Origin: Rhodanobacter sp.
GTDB lineage: Bacteria; Pseudomonadota; Gammaproteobacteria; Xanthomonadales; Rhodanobacteraceae
Direction: 5' to 3'
Assembly (NCBI GenBank): GCA_022730295.1
Contig: DZCM01000013.1
Location: 1-36,468 of the forward strand
Length of the DNA: 36,468 nt
The position numbers and the translations under genes are program-made. Position 1 is the first letter of the stretch; every line of letters begins with the position of its first letter. Shown here in pieces: positions 16,857-25,926 of the stretch. The notes beneath the pieces are model-generated. The model ran no database searches and was not told where the DNA came from. It worked only from the letters and a program-made list of their open reading frames with translations.

Positions 16857-18083
16857 ATGACGTCACGCACACCCGACAACAGCAAACAAAAACGATCCAA
16901 GGCAAACCGCATCAAGATGACCCCGCTGGAGACGCGTTCGAGTGCGACGCTCGCATCGATCTACGGCCTGCGCATGCTCGGCTTGTTCCTGATCCTGCCG
17001 GTGTTCGCTATTTACGCCCAGACCTTGCCGGATGGCAACAACCGGTTCCTGGTCGGTCTCGCGCTCGGGATCTACGGTTTGACCCAGGGGGTGTTGCAGA
17101 TTCCGTTTGGGCTTGCCAGTGACCGCTTTGGGCGCAAGCCGGTGATGATGTTCGGCATGCTGATCTTCGCCGCCGGCTCGTTCATGGCCGGCACCTCGCA
17201 CACGTTGCCCGGGATCATCATCGGGCGTGCAGTGCAGGGAGCAGGCGCGATCTCGGCCGCCATTTCAGCCATGATCGCCGACTCGACGCGGGACGAGAAT
17301 CGCACCAAGGCGATGGCCATCGTCGGCATGACCATCGGCGGTTCCTTCTTCATCTCGTTGGTTGCCGGCCCCTCGATCTACCAGGTCATTGGTGTCCACG
17401 GCATGTTCGTGCTTACCGGTGTGCTCGCCTTGGCCGCGATTGCGGTGATCCGTTGGGTGGTTCCCGATGTTCCGCAGGCACGGTTGGCCACGCCCTCGCA
17501 CGAAAAGGTGATCACGCCGGCCTTGTTGCGCCTGGATTTCAGCATCTTCGTGATCAATTTCATGCAGACCGCGATGTTCGTGGTGGTACCGCTGGCATTG
17601 CTGCATGACGCCGGGATCGGCGTGGAGCGGCAGTGGATGGTGTACCTGCCGGTCACGGCGTTGTCATTTCTGCTGGCGGTGCCTGGCATCGTCGGGGCCG
17701 AAGCGCGCGGCCACATGCGCAGCGTGTTCGTGGGCGCCGTCATGGTCATGCTGTTGACGATGCTCGGACTTGGATTTCGCTACACGCACCCGGTGTGGCT
17801 GATCGCCGGCCTGTTCTTTTTCTTTCTCGCCTTCAACCTCATGGAGGCGCTGCTGCCATCGCTGGTATCGCGCACTGCGCCGCAGGCGCGTAAAGGCTTG
17901 GCGCTCGGCATCTACAACACGGCGCAGTCGCTCGGGCTGTTCGCGGGTGGCGCCATCGGGGGATGGATCGCCAACGTCTGCTCCGACCGCTACGTGTTTC
18001 TCGCCTGTGCCGCGTTGTCTGCGGTGTGGCTGGTCGTGGCGCAGTTCATCAAGGCGCCGCCAAAGCGCATGCCTGCGGAGTAA
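16857..18083 (+). CDS. Major facilitator transporter, YajR-like (without YAM domain)
   Basis: A 408-residue protein with 12 predicted membrane helices. It resembles E. coli YajR in several stretches: LRMLGLFLILPVFAIYAQ, LGIYGLTQGVLQIPFGLASDR with the MFS motif A (DRFGRKPVM), GRAVQGAGAISAAISAMIAD, NRTKAMAIVG and NLMEALLPSLVSR. YajR carries an extra C-terminal ferredoxin-like YAM domain; this protein stops right after helix 12 (IKAPPKRMPAE). It is probably a proton-driven exporter with unknown substrate. A second start at 16917 (MTPLETRSS) aligns better with YajR; neither start has a strong ribosome-binding site. Confidence 0.88.
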   Translation: MTSRTPDNSKQKRSKANRIKMTPLETRSSATLASIYGLRMLGLFLILPVFAIYAQTLPDGNNRFLVGLALGIYGLTQGVLQIPFGLASDRFGRKPVMMFGMLIFAAGSFMAGTSHTLPGIIIGRAVQGAGAISAAISAMIADSTRDENRTKAMAIVGMTIGGSFFISLVAGPSIYQVIGVHGMFVLTGVLALAAIAVIRWVVPDVPQARLATPSHEKVITPALLRLDFSIFVINFMQTAMFVVVPLALLHDAGIGVERQWMVYLPVTALSFLLAVPGIVGAEARGHMRSVFVGAVMVMLLTMLGLGFRYTHPVWLIAGLFFFFLAFNLMEALLPSLVSRTAPQARKGLALGIYNTAQSLGLFAGGAIGGWIANVCSDRYVFLACAALSAVWLVVAQFIKAPPKRMPAE

Positions 18084-18130
18084 GTCGACTGGCCGGTTGT
18101 GTTGGCGTTGGCCGCGCCAGCGGGTTGTTG

Positions 18131-18178
18131 AAAAAGTGCTGTCCCCGCATCAAGTCCGGGGCAGGCTCTGCACTTTTT
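18131..18178. terminator. Bidirectional rho-independent terminator between the MFS gene and hutI
   Basis: AAAAAGTGC at 18131-18139 is the exact complement of GCACTTTTT at 18170-18178, and an inner stem (GTCCCCG / CGGGGCAGG region) strengthens it. An A-run on one side and T-run on the other serve the two converging genes. The inner CATCAAGTCCGGGG resembles a palindrome common between alphaproteobacterial genes. Confidence 0.85.
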
Positions 18179-18203
18179 ACTCACGCCGTCCCTGGCGCTC
18201 GCC

Positions 18204-19439
18204 CTATGGCCAGCTGCGCTGTTCGCGTCCGCCCGCGATGACCCGATGGGCCAGAAGGCCGCCGATCCAGTACGCCAGCTCTGCGGGTTGGCGTGCGTTC
18301 CAGATCACGACGTCGGCGCGTTGCCCTGCGGCCAACACGCCGCGATCGTGCAAGCCCAGCGCGCGCGCGGCATTGACGGTTGCCCCACGCAGCGCCTCAA
18401 CCGGCGTCATCCGGAACAGGGTGCAGGCCATTGACATCGCAAGCCGCAACGAAAGCAACGGTGAAGTGCCTGGGTTGAGATCCGTTGCCACCGCCATCGG
18501 TACGCCGTGCTCGCGGAAGGCTGCAACCGGGGGCAGGCGCGTCTCGCGCAATGCGTAGAAGCTGCCGGGCAGCAGCACCGCGACGGTATTCGCGCGAGCC
18601 ATCGCCGCGACACCCGCTTCATCGGTGCACTCAAGATGATCGGCGGACAGTCCGGAAAACGCGGCCACCAGCGCCGCGCCGCCGAGATCTGACAACTGGT
18701 CGGCGTGCAACTTGATCGGCAGGCCGAGTTCGCGCGCGCGTTCGAAGCAGCGGCGAACCTCATCGGGCGTGAAGGCGATACCTTCGCAAAAGGCGTCCAC
18801 CGCGTCAGCCAGTTTCGCCTCCGCAATTCGTGGCAGCCATTCGTCGCAAACCATGTCCACGTATTCTGCGCGGCGGTCCGCGTATTCCGGGGGCAGCGCG
18901 TGCAGGCCGAGCAGGGTGGTGCGGACCGTGATTCCGAGTGCATCGCCTATGCGGCGCGCGACACGCAGCATCCTGGTTTCGGCATCAAGGTTCAGCCCGT
19001 AGCCGGACTTGATTTCAAGCGTGGTAACACCGTCGCGCAGCAGGGCGCGGGCGCGGGGCAGGGACGCGTCGAACAACTCGTCGTCGCTGGCTGCCCGTGT
19101 CGCGCGTACGGACGACAGTATTCCGCCGCCGGCGCGGGCGATCGCCTCGTAGCTCTCGCCGTTGAGGCGCATCTCGAATTCATTGGCACGGTTGTCGCCG
19201 AACACCAGATGGGTGTGGCAGTCGATGAGGCCCGGCGTGACCAGGGCGCCGCGCACCGATGCGTGGGAAGCGGCGATGGTTGCGGGTTCGCCGGGCAGCT
19301 CACGCTGCGGCCCGACGAAAGCAATCACGCTGTCGCGCCAGCCGATCGCGCCATCCTCGATGAGGCCGTAACCGGCATCACCGGCCAGCGTGGCGAGGGT
19401 GCAGTCCAGCAGCAGGTTGTCCCAGCGTTTATGGGGCAT
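18204..19439 (-). CDS. hutI: Imidazolonepropionase
   Basis: A 411-residue amidohydrolase that opens the ring of 4-imidazolone-5-propionate to formiminoglutamate, the third step of histidine breakdown. The metal-binding motif DCHTHLVFG is at 73-81. EIKSGYGLNLDAETRMLRVA, KLHADQLSDLGGA, SADHLECTD and VATDLNPGTSP are HutI hallmarks. The ATG at 19439 (MPHKRWDNLL) is preferred because AAGGA lies ten bases upstream and the length fits; an in-frame ATG at 19466 and a longer open frame also exist. It is divergent from hutF with a 250-base gap in which I see no HutC-like TGTATATACA operator. Confidence 0.95.
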   Translation of the reverse strand: MPHKRWDNLLLDCTLATLAGDAGYGLIEDGAIGWRDSVIAFVGPQRELPGEPATIAASHASVRGALVTPGLIDCHTHLVFGDNRANEFEMRLNGESYEAIARAGGGILSSVRATRAASDDELFDASLPRARALLRDGVTTLEIKSGYGLNLDAETRMLRVARRIGDALGITVRTTLLGLHALPPEYADRRAEYVDMVCDEWLPRIAEAKLADAVDAFCEGIAFTPDEVRRCFERARELGLPIKLHADQLSDLGGAALVAAFSGLSADHLECTDEAGVAAMARANTVAVLLPGSFYALRETRLPPVAAFREHGVPMAVATDLNPGTSPLLSLRLAMSMACTLFRMTPVEALRGATVNAARALGLHDRGVLAAGQRADVVIWNARQPAELAYWIGGLLAHRVIAGGREQRSWP

Positions 19440-19689
19440 TGCGAGCTGATCCTTGTTCGAGGTCATGTGCGGGCCGGCCAGCGCAGTTGATGAAGATCGT
19501 GGCGGCGATCCTTGATGTTCTGGACGGTGCCGCTGTTGCGGGCACGCGCCAGCTTTTCCGGGTATGTTCCTGCGCAGGTTTTGCCATACGTCCATTATGA
19601 CCGTACGGCGCGCGTACCAGTCGTGCTGGCATCGGGAACCGGCCGCCGCTAGCCTGCATGCATGCCAGGGGCCATTGCCGGGAGCGACT

Positions 19690-20997
19690 ATGTTGCACGC
19701 GGAACACTTGTGGACGCCGCTTGGCTGGCAGCGCGACGTGATGCTGGGGCAGGGCGCGGAAACCACGCGCGCGCGGTTCGTGTTGCCGGGCATGCCCGAC
19801 TTGCACTCACACGCCTTCCAGCGCGCGATGGCGGGGCTGGCCGAGCGGCGCGGGCCCGGCGACGACAGTTTCTGGACGTGGCGCGAGGCGATGTACGCGT
19901 TCGCGTCCCGCATCGGGCCGGACGCTTTGCGGGCGATCGCAACGCAGTTGTACGTGGAGATGCTGAAGGCCGGTTACACCCGCGTCTGCGAATTCCATTA
20001 CCTGCACAACGCGCCGGACGGCAAGGCCTATGCCGAGCCGACAACGATGTCGCAGGCGATCATCGAGGCGGCGCGCGAGGCTGGCATCGGCCTGACGCTG
20101 CTGCCGGTTCTGTACATGTCCGGTGGTTTCGATGGGCGTCCGTTGAACGCGCGGCAGCGCCGTTTCGGACTGACGCTTGATGCTTTCCTGCAGATGGTCG
20201 AAGCGTTGCGCGCACAGGAGTCGGCGCAGCTGCGGGTGGGCATTGCGTTGCACTCGTTGCGCGCGGTGCCGGAGGCGGCGCTACGCGAGGTGCTGGCGTC
20301 GCCGCTTGCCAGCGCGTGCCCGATCCACATCCACATCGCCGAGCAGATCGGCGAGGTGCAGGATTGCCTCGCGCTTCGCAACGCGCGGCCGGTGCGATGG
20401 TTGTTCGATCACGCCGAGGTCGATGCGCGCTGGTGCCTGGTACACGCAACGCATCTGGATGATGGGGAAATGCGCGCCATTGCACACTCGGGCGCGGTCG
20501 CCGGCCTGTGCCCGACCACCGAGGCCAACCTCGGCGATGGTTTGTTCCCGCTGGCGGCGTACCTTGGTGCCGGGGGCGTACTCGGGATCGGCTCGGATTC
20601 GCATATCTCCGTGTCGCCCGTCGAGGAACTGCGCTGGCTGGAGTATGGCCAGCGACTGGCGACACGCCAGCGCAACGTCGCTGCGCGCAGTGCGGGTGAA
20701 AGTGTGGGCGAGACGTTGTGGGGTGCCGCGTGGCGCGGTGGCAGGCAGGCGGCGGGCGTCGCAGCGTCCGATGACAGCCTGCGCGGCGATTGCATCGTGC
20801 TGGATGAGGCCGCGCCGCTGCTGGCTGCGCGCGATGAGCGCAGTGTCATCGACAGCTTCGTGTTCGCGGGCAATGTGCCGTTGGTGCGTGATGTGCTGGC
20901 GGGCGGGGAGTGGGTGGTGCGTGATTTCCGGCACCGCGACGAGGACGCCATCGCCGCGCGCTTTCGCGGAGTGGTCGAACGACTCGCCGCTGCGTAG
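19690..20997 (+). CDS. hutF: Formimidoylglutamate deiminase
   Basis: A 435-residue amidohydrolase that deiminates N-formimino-L-glutamate to N-formylglutamate, the five-step branch of histidine catabolism (with HutG next). The metal site MPDLHSHAFQRAMAG is at 35-49 (His39, His41). HIHIAEQIGEV, CLVHATHLDD, LCPTTEANLGDGLFP and GIGSDSHISVSPVEELRWLE are characteristic. The ATG at 19690 has GGAG six bases upstream. A hairpin terminator follows. With HutF present, histidine nitrogen is released as ammonia rather than formamide. Confidence 0.95.
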   Translation: MLHAEHLWTPLGWQRDVMLGQGAETTRARFVLPGMPDLHSHAFQRAMAGLAERRGPGDDSFWTWREAMYAFASRIGPDALRAIATQLYVEMLKAGYTRVCEFHYLHNAPDGKAYAEPTTMSQAIIEAAREAGIGLTLLPVLYMSGGFDGRPLNARQRRFGLTLDAFLQMVEALRAQESAQLRVGIALHSLRAVPEAALREVLASPLASACPIHIHIAEQIGEVQDCLALRNARPVRWLFDHAEVDARWCLVHATHLDDGEMRAIAHSGAVAGLCPTTEANLGDGLFPLAAYLGAGGVLGIGSDSHISVSPVEELRWLEYGQRLATRQRNVAARSAGESVGETLWGAAWRGGRQAAGVAASDDSLRGDCIVLDEAAPLLAARDERSVIDSFVFAGNVPLVRDVLAGGEWVVRDFRHRDEDAIAARFRGVVERLAAA

Positions 20998-21014
20998 CAC
21001 GGCAGTTGGCGAGA

Positions 21015-21052
21015 CGGGCACCGGCAAACACGCCGGTACCCGCATCGTTTTT
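21015..21052 (+). terminator. Rho-independent terminator after hutF
   Basis: CGGGCACCGGC (21015-21025) pairs with GCCGGTACCCG (21032-21042) with one mismatch and a six-base loop, followed by five Ts at 21048-21052. It lies 18 bases past the hutF stop and ends just before the stop of the convergent Spy-like gene. Confidence 0.8.
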
Positions 21053-21069
21053 CTGACGAGGTCAGTGTG

Positions 21070-21615
21070 TTACTTGCTGCCGCTGGCGGCCGGTGCCTTG
21101 GCGGCGGCCGCGCGCTGCGCTTGTTCCTTCCGCCACTGCTCGATGCGCGCCGTCTGTTGCGCGGTCAGGCTGGTGAGCTTGGTGCGTTGTTCGGGCGTCA
21201 TCAAGTGATAGACGTCGGCGCGGAACGCGGCTTCGGTCAATACTTGCGCGCGCGCCGCATTCGCTTCGGCGGTGGCCAGCGTATTCGCCGCCGGCTGGTA
21301 TCCGGCGCTGCCGGGAGTTTCGTTGGCGAACGCGGCTTGCTTGTCCCGCAGCGTCTGCATGTACGGACGCTCCTTCTCGATGCTCGTCTTCTGCAACTGC
21401 TGGATGCGCGTGCGTTGGGCGTCAGTCAATCCAAGCTGGTCCAGGATGCTGCGGGGGCGCACTTGCTGCTGCGCCTGCGGAGCCTGGGCCGCAGGGGATT
21501 GTTGCGCCAGCGCTGAGGCCGGCGGCGGCGCTGCGATGGCAGCTGCGGAGAATGCAGCCGCGGAAATGGCGACGGCTGTCGACAGCAACGCCGATCGACC
21601 CGGTGACTTGCTCAT
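21070..21615 (-). CDS. Spy/CpxP-like periplasmic LTXXQ-motif protein
   Basis: A 181-residue exported helical protein. The signal peptide (LLSTAVAISAAAFSAAAIAA) is followed by a Gln/Ala/Pro-rich linker and a helical domain. LGLTDAQRTRIQQLQ and LMTPEQRTKLTSLTAQQ match the paired LTxxQ motifs of Spy/CpxP proteins, which act as periplasmic chaperones or stress sensors. The C-terminus is Ala/Lys rich. A good AGGAGT precedes the ATG at 21615. No CpxAR-like two-component genes are nearby, so its regulation is not visible. Confidence 0.82.
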   Translation of the reverse strand: MSKSPGRSALLSTAVAISAAAFSAAAIAAPPPASALAQQSPAAQAPQAQQQVRPRSILDQLGLTDAQRTRIQQLQKTSIEKERPYMQTLRDKQAAFANETPGSAGYQPAANTLATAEANAARAQVLTEAAFRADVYHLMTPEQRTKLTSLTAQQTARIEQWRKEQAQRAAAAKAPAASGSK

Positions 21616-21879
21616 TGTGTACTCCTGTGTTGCGTGGGGAAAACGACCGCAACCTTGGCAAGGGGCGGATTGACCGGCCCTGAACAGGCGCCGGGTGACC
21701 GCACACCGTACAACCGCGCGCCGGGAATTTCCATGCCCGGGATGTGGACGGCAAACCGCACCCGGGCCGGCCGGTGCCCGCAGCCAGATCCTGAACGCCA
21801 GCAATTTCATGGCAGCGCTCCCGTCAACGTCGCGCTCGCGGTAGGCGTTTCCGATGCAAGCCCATCACGGAGACGCATC

Positions 21880-22062
21880 ATGCAAGGTCGTATTGCAATA
21901 CTGTTGTTGGCTGTCCTCGCCGCCGGGTGCCTCGGCCTTGGCGGCTGCGTAGTCGCACCGCCGCGTGCGCGCGTGGTGGCCGTCGCGCCTGCACGGGTCT
22001 GGGTGCCGGCGCACTGGAATCACAATGGCGTGTGGATCGTCGGGCATTGGCGCTATCGGTAA
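21880..22062 (+). CDS. Very small YXWGXW-like lipoprotein
   Basis: A 60-residue protein. The signal ILLLAVLAAGCLGLGGC contains a lipobox (LAAGC; a second candidate is GLGGC). The mature part is only about 40 residues and ends WVPAHWNHNGVWIVGHWRYR, the aromatic W-x-x-x-H-W repeat seen in YXWGXW-repeat lipoproteins of Proteobacteria. GGAG lies eight bases before the ATG. Function is unknown; such proteins are thought to sit in the outer membrane. Confidence 0.75.
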   Translation: MQGRIAILLLAVLAAGCLGLGGCVVAPPRARVVAVAPARVWVPAHWNHNGVWIVGHWRYR

Positions 22063-22107
22063 CGGGCGTTGCGCGAGTTCGTGTGGTGGTGCGGATAAAA
22101 TGACTGC

Positions 22108-23379
22108 ATGCCAGTCAATGCAAAATGCCTCGATGACAGCCACGCGTCCGCTTTCATCCATCACGGCACGCCGGCGTTCCGGCGCGTCAACCTTGCACTG
22201 TTCGCGGCGGGTGTCGCCACGTTCGGCCTGCTCTATTGCGTGCAGCCGTTGATGCCAGAGTTCAGCCGTGAATATGGGGTTGGCGAAGCGGTCAGTTCGC
22301 TCTCGCTGTCCTTGAGTACGGGGGTGCTGGCAGTTGCGATGTTGTTTGCCGGCGCGCTCTCGGACGCGTGGGGGCGCAAGCTGGTGATGGTGGCCTCGGT
22401 CCTGTCATCGGCGGTCCTCGTGCTGCTGACGGCATGGGTGCCGGGTTGGCACATGCTGCTGGCGTTGCGCGCGTTGCTTGGCTTGACCTTGAGCGGCCTG
22501 CCGGCGGTGGCAATGGTCTACCTTGCCGAGGAAGTCGACGCGGCATCAATCGGGCTGGGCATGGGCCTGTACATCAGCGGCAATGCGATCGGCGGCATGG
22601 CGGGGCGGTTTCTCGCCGGCGTCGTGGCTGACTGGCTGGGCTGGCGCGGAGGCATCGCATCCGTCGGTGTGCTCGGCTTGATCGCGGCCTTGCTGTTCTG
22701 GCGCAGCCTGCCGCCGTCGCGGCATTTCGTGGCACAGCCGTTTCGCCCGCGCGACTTGTTCGCGAAATTCGCCGGGATGTTCCATGACCGCGCCTTGCCG
22801 TGGTTGTTCATTGAAGGGGCATTGTTGCTCGGCGCTTTCGTCACGGTGTTCAACTACCTCGGCTATCGCCTGCTGGCGGCGCCGTACGGGTTGAGCCAAG
22901 CCGCCGTCGGTTCGATCTTCCTGGTCTACGTGGTCGGGATGTTCAGCTCGCCCTGGATGGGGCACCTGTCCGGCAAACTCGGGCGGCGCAAGGTGTTGTG
23001 GACCACGCTCGCGCTGATGCTGGCGGGTGTTGCGTTGACGATGGCTGCACCGTTGTTGTTGGTGCTGCTGGGATTGGCGGTGCTGACATTCGGCTTCTTC
23101 GGTGGACATTCCATCGTCAGCAGCTGGATCGGCAGGCGTGCCGGCGCGTTGCGGGCGCACGCGTCGTCGATGTACCTGTTTTGCTACTACACCGGGTCCA
23201 GTATCGCTGGCGCCTGCGGCGGGTTGTTCTACGGCGCGCATGGCTGGGATGGTGTCGCAGTGTTCGTCGGTGCCTTGACCTTGGCGGGCCTGCTGGTGGC
23301 AGTGTGGCTTCGACGCGTGCCGCCACTGCCCACGGAGGGGGTGCCGCCAACGCCGATGTCGACGGGCGCGATGCCCTGA
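22108..23379 (+). CDS. MFS transporter of the YnfM/arabinose-efflux type
   Basis: A 423-residue, 12-helix major facilitator protein. Visible features are CVQPLMPEFSREYGVGEAVSS at the end of helix 1, the motif-A-like GALSDAWGRKLVM, and LARALLG-type helix 4 (LLALRALLGLTLSGLPAVAM). In the second half, GHLSGKLGRRKVL is the second motif A copy. The pattern resembles YnfM-like drug or sugar exporters. Substrate cannot be inferred. A soluble N-terminal extension of about 25 residues precedes helix 1; a later start is not excluded. It converges on tpm with a 29-base gap. Confidence 0.88.
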   Translation: MPVNAKCLDDSHASAFIHHGTPAFRRVNLALFAAGVATFGLLYCVQPLMPEFSREYGVGEAVSSLSLSLSTGVLAVAMLFAGALSDAWGRKLVMVASVLSSAVLVLLTAWVPGWHMLLALRALLGLTLSGLPAVAMVYLAEEVDAASIGLGMGLYISGNAIGGMAGRFLAGVVADWLGWRGGIASVGVLGLIAALLFWRSLPPSRHFVAQPFRPRDLFAKFAGMFHDRALPWLFIEGALLLGAFVTVFNYLGYRLLAAPYGLSQAAVGSIFLVYVVGMFSSPWMGHLSGKLGRRKVLWTTLALMLAGVALTMAAPLLLVLLGLAVLTFGFFGGHSIVSSWIGRRAGALRAHASSMYLFCYYTGSSIAGACGGLFYGAHGWDGVAVFVGALTLAGLLVAVWLRRVPPLPTEGVPPTPMSTGAMP

Positions 23380-23408
23380 GTGGGCGTGGCAAGCGCGGGT
23401 CGCGCCTG

Positions 23409-24095
23409 CTAGACGGCCTGTTTCGGCAGTTTGTGCAGCGCGTACACGCTGGTGTGCATGGCGGTCGCGCCGCGCGCCGCGAAGCCGGGATCGCTGGCGA
23501 AAATGTCACGCCGGTCAAACGCCGTGACCTGCCACTGCGCCGCCAGCAGTGCCTGCACTTCTTTCGGGTCGACGGAAAACGGCGGGCCTTCCATTTCGTG
23601 CTGGGGGTAATCAAGCACGATCAACAGCCCGTGACTTTCCGCCGGGAGTTGCGCATACACGTCGCGCGCTATGCGTTCGCGCACCTTCGCGGGCAGCGCG
23701 ATCATCGCGGCCTGGTCGTAGAACGCGTTGCAGCGGGCAATGATTTCCGGAGCGACGTCGAAGATGTTGCCGTTGATGATTTCGATGGCGCCACCCGGCG
23801 GGTTGCTCACCTCGAAGTGGATGCCTTCGGGCGCGGCAACGCTGCGTGCATGCAGGTGGTTTTCGCGCAGGAACGATTCCACCGCGACCGGCGAAAGCTC
23901 CACGCCCAACACATCGTGGCCTTGCCGGGAGAGCCAGAGCATGTCGATGGATTTGCCGCACAGCGGCACCAGCACGCGCGCGCCCGCCGCCGCCCCCGAC
24001 GCGGGCCAGTACTTTTCGAGTAGCGGCATCACCTCGTCGCGATGCCAGTCAGTGCGGCCTTCGCGCCATCGCTGCAACCAGTATTCGGCGTCCAT
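23409..24095 (-). CDS. tpm: Thiopurine S-methyltransferase
   Basis: A 228-residue SAM-dependent methyltransferase. The N-terminus MDAEYWLQRWREGRTDWH is the classic TPMT start. The SAM site VLVPLCGKSIDMLWLSRQGH and GVELSPVAVESFL follow, then FYDQAAMIALPAKVRERI and LIVLDYPQHEMEGPPFSV. Bacterial homologues methylate thiopurines and also selenium or tellurium species to volatile forms. GAAGG lies about nine bases upstream of the ATG at 24095. Confidence 0.95.
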   Translation of the reverse strand: MDAEYWLQRWREGRTDWHRDEVMPLLEKYWPASGAAAGARVLVPLCGKSIDMLWLSRQGHDVLGVELSPVAVESFLRENHLHARSVAAPEGIHFEVSNPPGGAIEIINGNIFDVAPEIIARCNAFYDQAAMIALPAKVRERIARDVYAQLPAESHGLLIVLDYPQHEMEGPPFSVDPKEVQALLAAQWQVTAFDRRDIFASDPGFAARGATAMHTSVYALHKLPKQAV

Positions 24096-24133
24096 CGCGG
24101 GGCCTTCGAGCCGACGTGGGTCTTTGGCGTGAC

Positions 24134-24139
24134 TATAAT
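24134..24139 (+). promoter_or_regulatory. Consensus -10 box upstream of the TPR protein gene
   Basis: A perfect TATAAT. A CCGACG at 24111-24116 with a 17-base spacer matches three of six -35 positions. It would give a leader of about 115 bases before the ATG at 24261. The opposite strand also reads TATAGT here, so tpm may share the region. Confidence 0.5.
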
Positions 24140-24260
24140 CCAGCCGATGGCAGGATTGGGACCGAGATGCGGGACCTGCCAAATGTGAATCAGGATGTGA
24201 GCTCTGCTCGCGGGATTGGGGGTCGCCGTCGGTGATTGATCGGGGAACAGGGTACGTGCA

Positions 24261-25904
24261 ATGAGCGCAGGGTCGCGCCAGGCGTTGATCAGCGGCGTGA
24301 CCTTGCTGGTGGTCTTCGCGGCCTCGTGGTGGTTTTTTGCAGGCGTCAAGCGCGCCGTCGTCGCGATGCAACCAATACCGCCGGCGGTGCGTTTCAAGAC
24401 AACGCTGCCGAAGGCAGCAGCTCACAAATTCACGCGCGACGAGACACTGCAATTCCTGGTCGCGGCTCAGGTTGCCGAAGACATCAAGGATCCACTGCAA
24501 CGGTGTCTCAAGTTTCCGGATCCGCCGGGCAGCCACTGGAACCACGCGGCCGTCGTTGCTTATTGCCATTATCGCAATCAGCCGTTGATCACGTTCGCGC
24601 AAGCGAAACAGCTGATCGAGTCCGGGCACGCCGCGAAGCTGGACCAGCTATTGGCGCAAGCCCTGCATGCGCAGCAGACCGAGCCGGATGCGGTGGGACG
24701 GCTGGACCGTATCTATCAGCGGGATTTCCGCACCGGATCCTTCGACGTACGCAACGTACTCGATGCGTGGAAGCGGCAGTCACCGAACAGTGCTTTCGCG
24801 TACGCAGCCAGCAGCCTGGCGTACGAGGAAATGGCCTACAAGGCGCGCGGCGGCAAGTGGACGACCGAAACCCCCGACAGCAATTTCGAGTCGATGCACA
24901 GGCTCGCGCTTGAGGGCGATGCCGATGCGCAGCGCGCGCTGGCGATCAACCCCGGGGTGACGCCCATCTACACTGCCATGATCCACCTTGGCGGCCTGGA
25001 TCTTGGTGGTGCCTACGCAAGCGCGGCAGCCGAGCGGGGCCTTGCCGTCGCGCCTGACGATCTCGACATCTACGACCAGGTGATGTGGCTGCGCGAGCCG
25101 AAGTGGTATGGCTCGCTGGACGCGATGACCGTGGTGGCCAGCGAAGCGCATCGCCACGCTACAAGCAATCCGTTGCTCGACATTCTGTCGCAGGAAGAGG
25201 GCTGGTATCGCGTTGACAATTGCGAGTGCTCCAACGCGGAGCAGTTGGAGGGATACCGCGTGGTCGCCGACCATCTGGTGGGGTACGGCACTCTCGAAGA
25301 CATCGGGGATGACGCGAAGGATGCCAACGACTCCGCGACCGCAGCGATCTATTACTCCGAGGCACTGCGCTTCAATCCGGACTTGACCAACGATCGCATC
25401 AACCGGGTATTCGCGCTGATCTACTTCCGCCATGGCGAATGGGCGCTCGCGGAGGGCAACAAGGTGGTTGCCGCCGCGCCAGACAATGAATACGCGCATC
25501 ACGCGCGCGGCGTGGCCTACATGAATCTGGGCGACTTCCAGCATGCGCAGCGCGACTTCGCGGCGGCCGTCAGGATCGACCCGAAAGATGCTTGGGGACT
25601 CTGGGAGCTCGGTGGCACTTACGTGCTGGAACGCCAATGGGATAAAGCTTGGGCGGTTTCAAGCACGTTGATCGATCGGCATCCGAAGTTTGCGGCGGGC
25701 TGGTTGCTGCGCGCACGCGTGCAAATTGGCCAGCCGCGCCCCGGCCTGGACAAGACCTTTGCCTACCTTGATGCCCATTTCGGCAGCGACGCGAACGTTG
25801 CCCTCGACGTCGCCCGCTTGCGCTCGTGGGCGAAGTGGGTTGCCGCGCACCCGCAGGAACGCGTGCACCCGGCGAAGCACATCATGCACGCCAGTACCGG
25901 CTGA
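24261..25904 (+). CDS. Membrane-anchored TPR-repeat protein (DUF4034-like)
   Basis: A 547-residue protein. An N-terminal membrane helix (about 8-30, ALISGVTLLVVFAASWWFFA) is followed by an exported or cytoplasmic soluble region. Residues of about 130-310 (RLDRIYQRDFRTGSFDVRNV ... YDQVMWLREPKWYGS) resemble DUF4034 proteins of Xanthomonadales. The C-terminal third contains TPR-like helices: GVAYMNLGDFQHAQRDFAAA with IDPKDAWGLWELGGTYVLE next. Several Cys residues (CECSN) stand out. Function is unknown. It lies 57 bases upstream of hutU in the same direction, but a separate promoter for hutU is likely. Confidence 0.75.
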   Translation: MSAGSRQALISGVTLLVVFAASWWFFAGVKRAVVAMQPIPPAVRFKTTLPKAAAHKFTRDETLQFLVAAQVAEDIKDPLQRCLKFPDPPGSHWNHAAVVAYCHYRNQPLITFAQAKQLIESGHAAKLDQLLAQALHAQQTEPDAVGRLDRIYQRDFRTGSFDVRNVLDAWKRQSPNSAFAYAASSLAYEEMAYKARGGKWTTETPDSNFESMHRLALEGDADAQRALAINPGVTPIYTAMIHLGGLDLGGAYASAAAERGLAVAPDDLDIYDQVMWLREPKWYGSLDAMTVVASEAHRHATSNPLLDILSQEEGWYRVDNCECSNAEQLEGYRVVADHLVGYGTLEDIGDDAKDANDSATAAIYYSEALRFNPDLTNDRINRVFALIYFRHGEWALAEGNKVVAAAPDNEYAHHARGVAYMNLGDFQHAQRDFAAAVRIDPKDAWGLWELGGTYVLERQWDKAWAVSSTLIDRHPKFAAGWLLRARVQIGQPRPGLDKTFAYLDAHFGSDANVALDVARLRSWAKWVAAHPQERVHPAKHIMHASTG

Positions 25905-25926
25905 CCATCCGCTTGCGACGCTGGCC

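Noticed and set aside
19440-19689. HutC operator or an extra N-terminus of HutI in the hutI-hutF gap
   Set aside because: No TGTATATACA-like palindrome is present. The in-frame upstream sequence is Pro/Arg/Ser-rich and not HutI-like.
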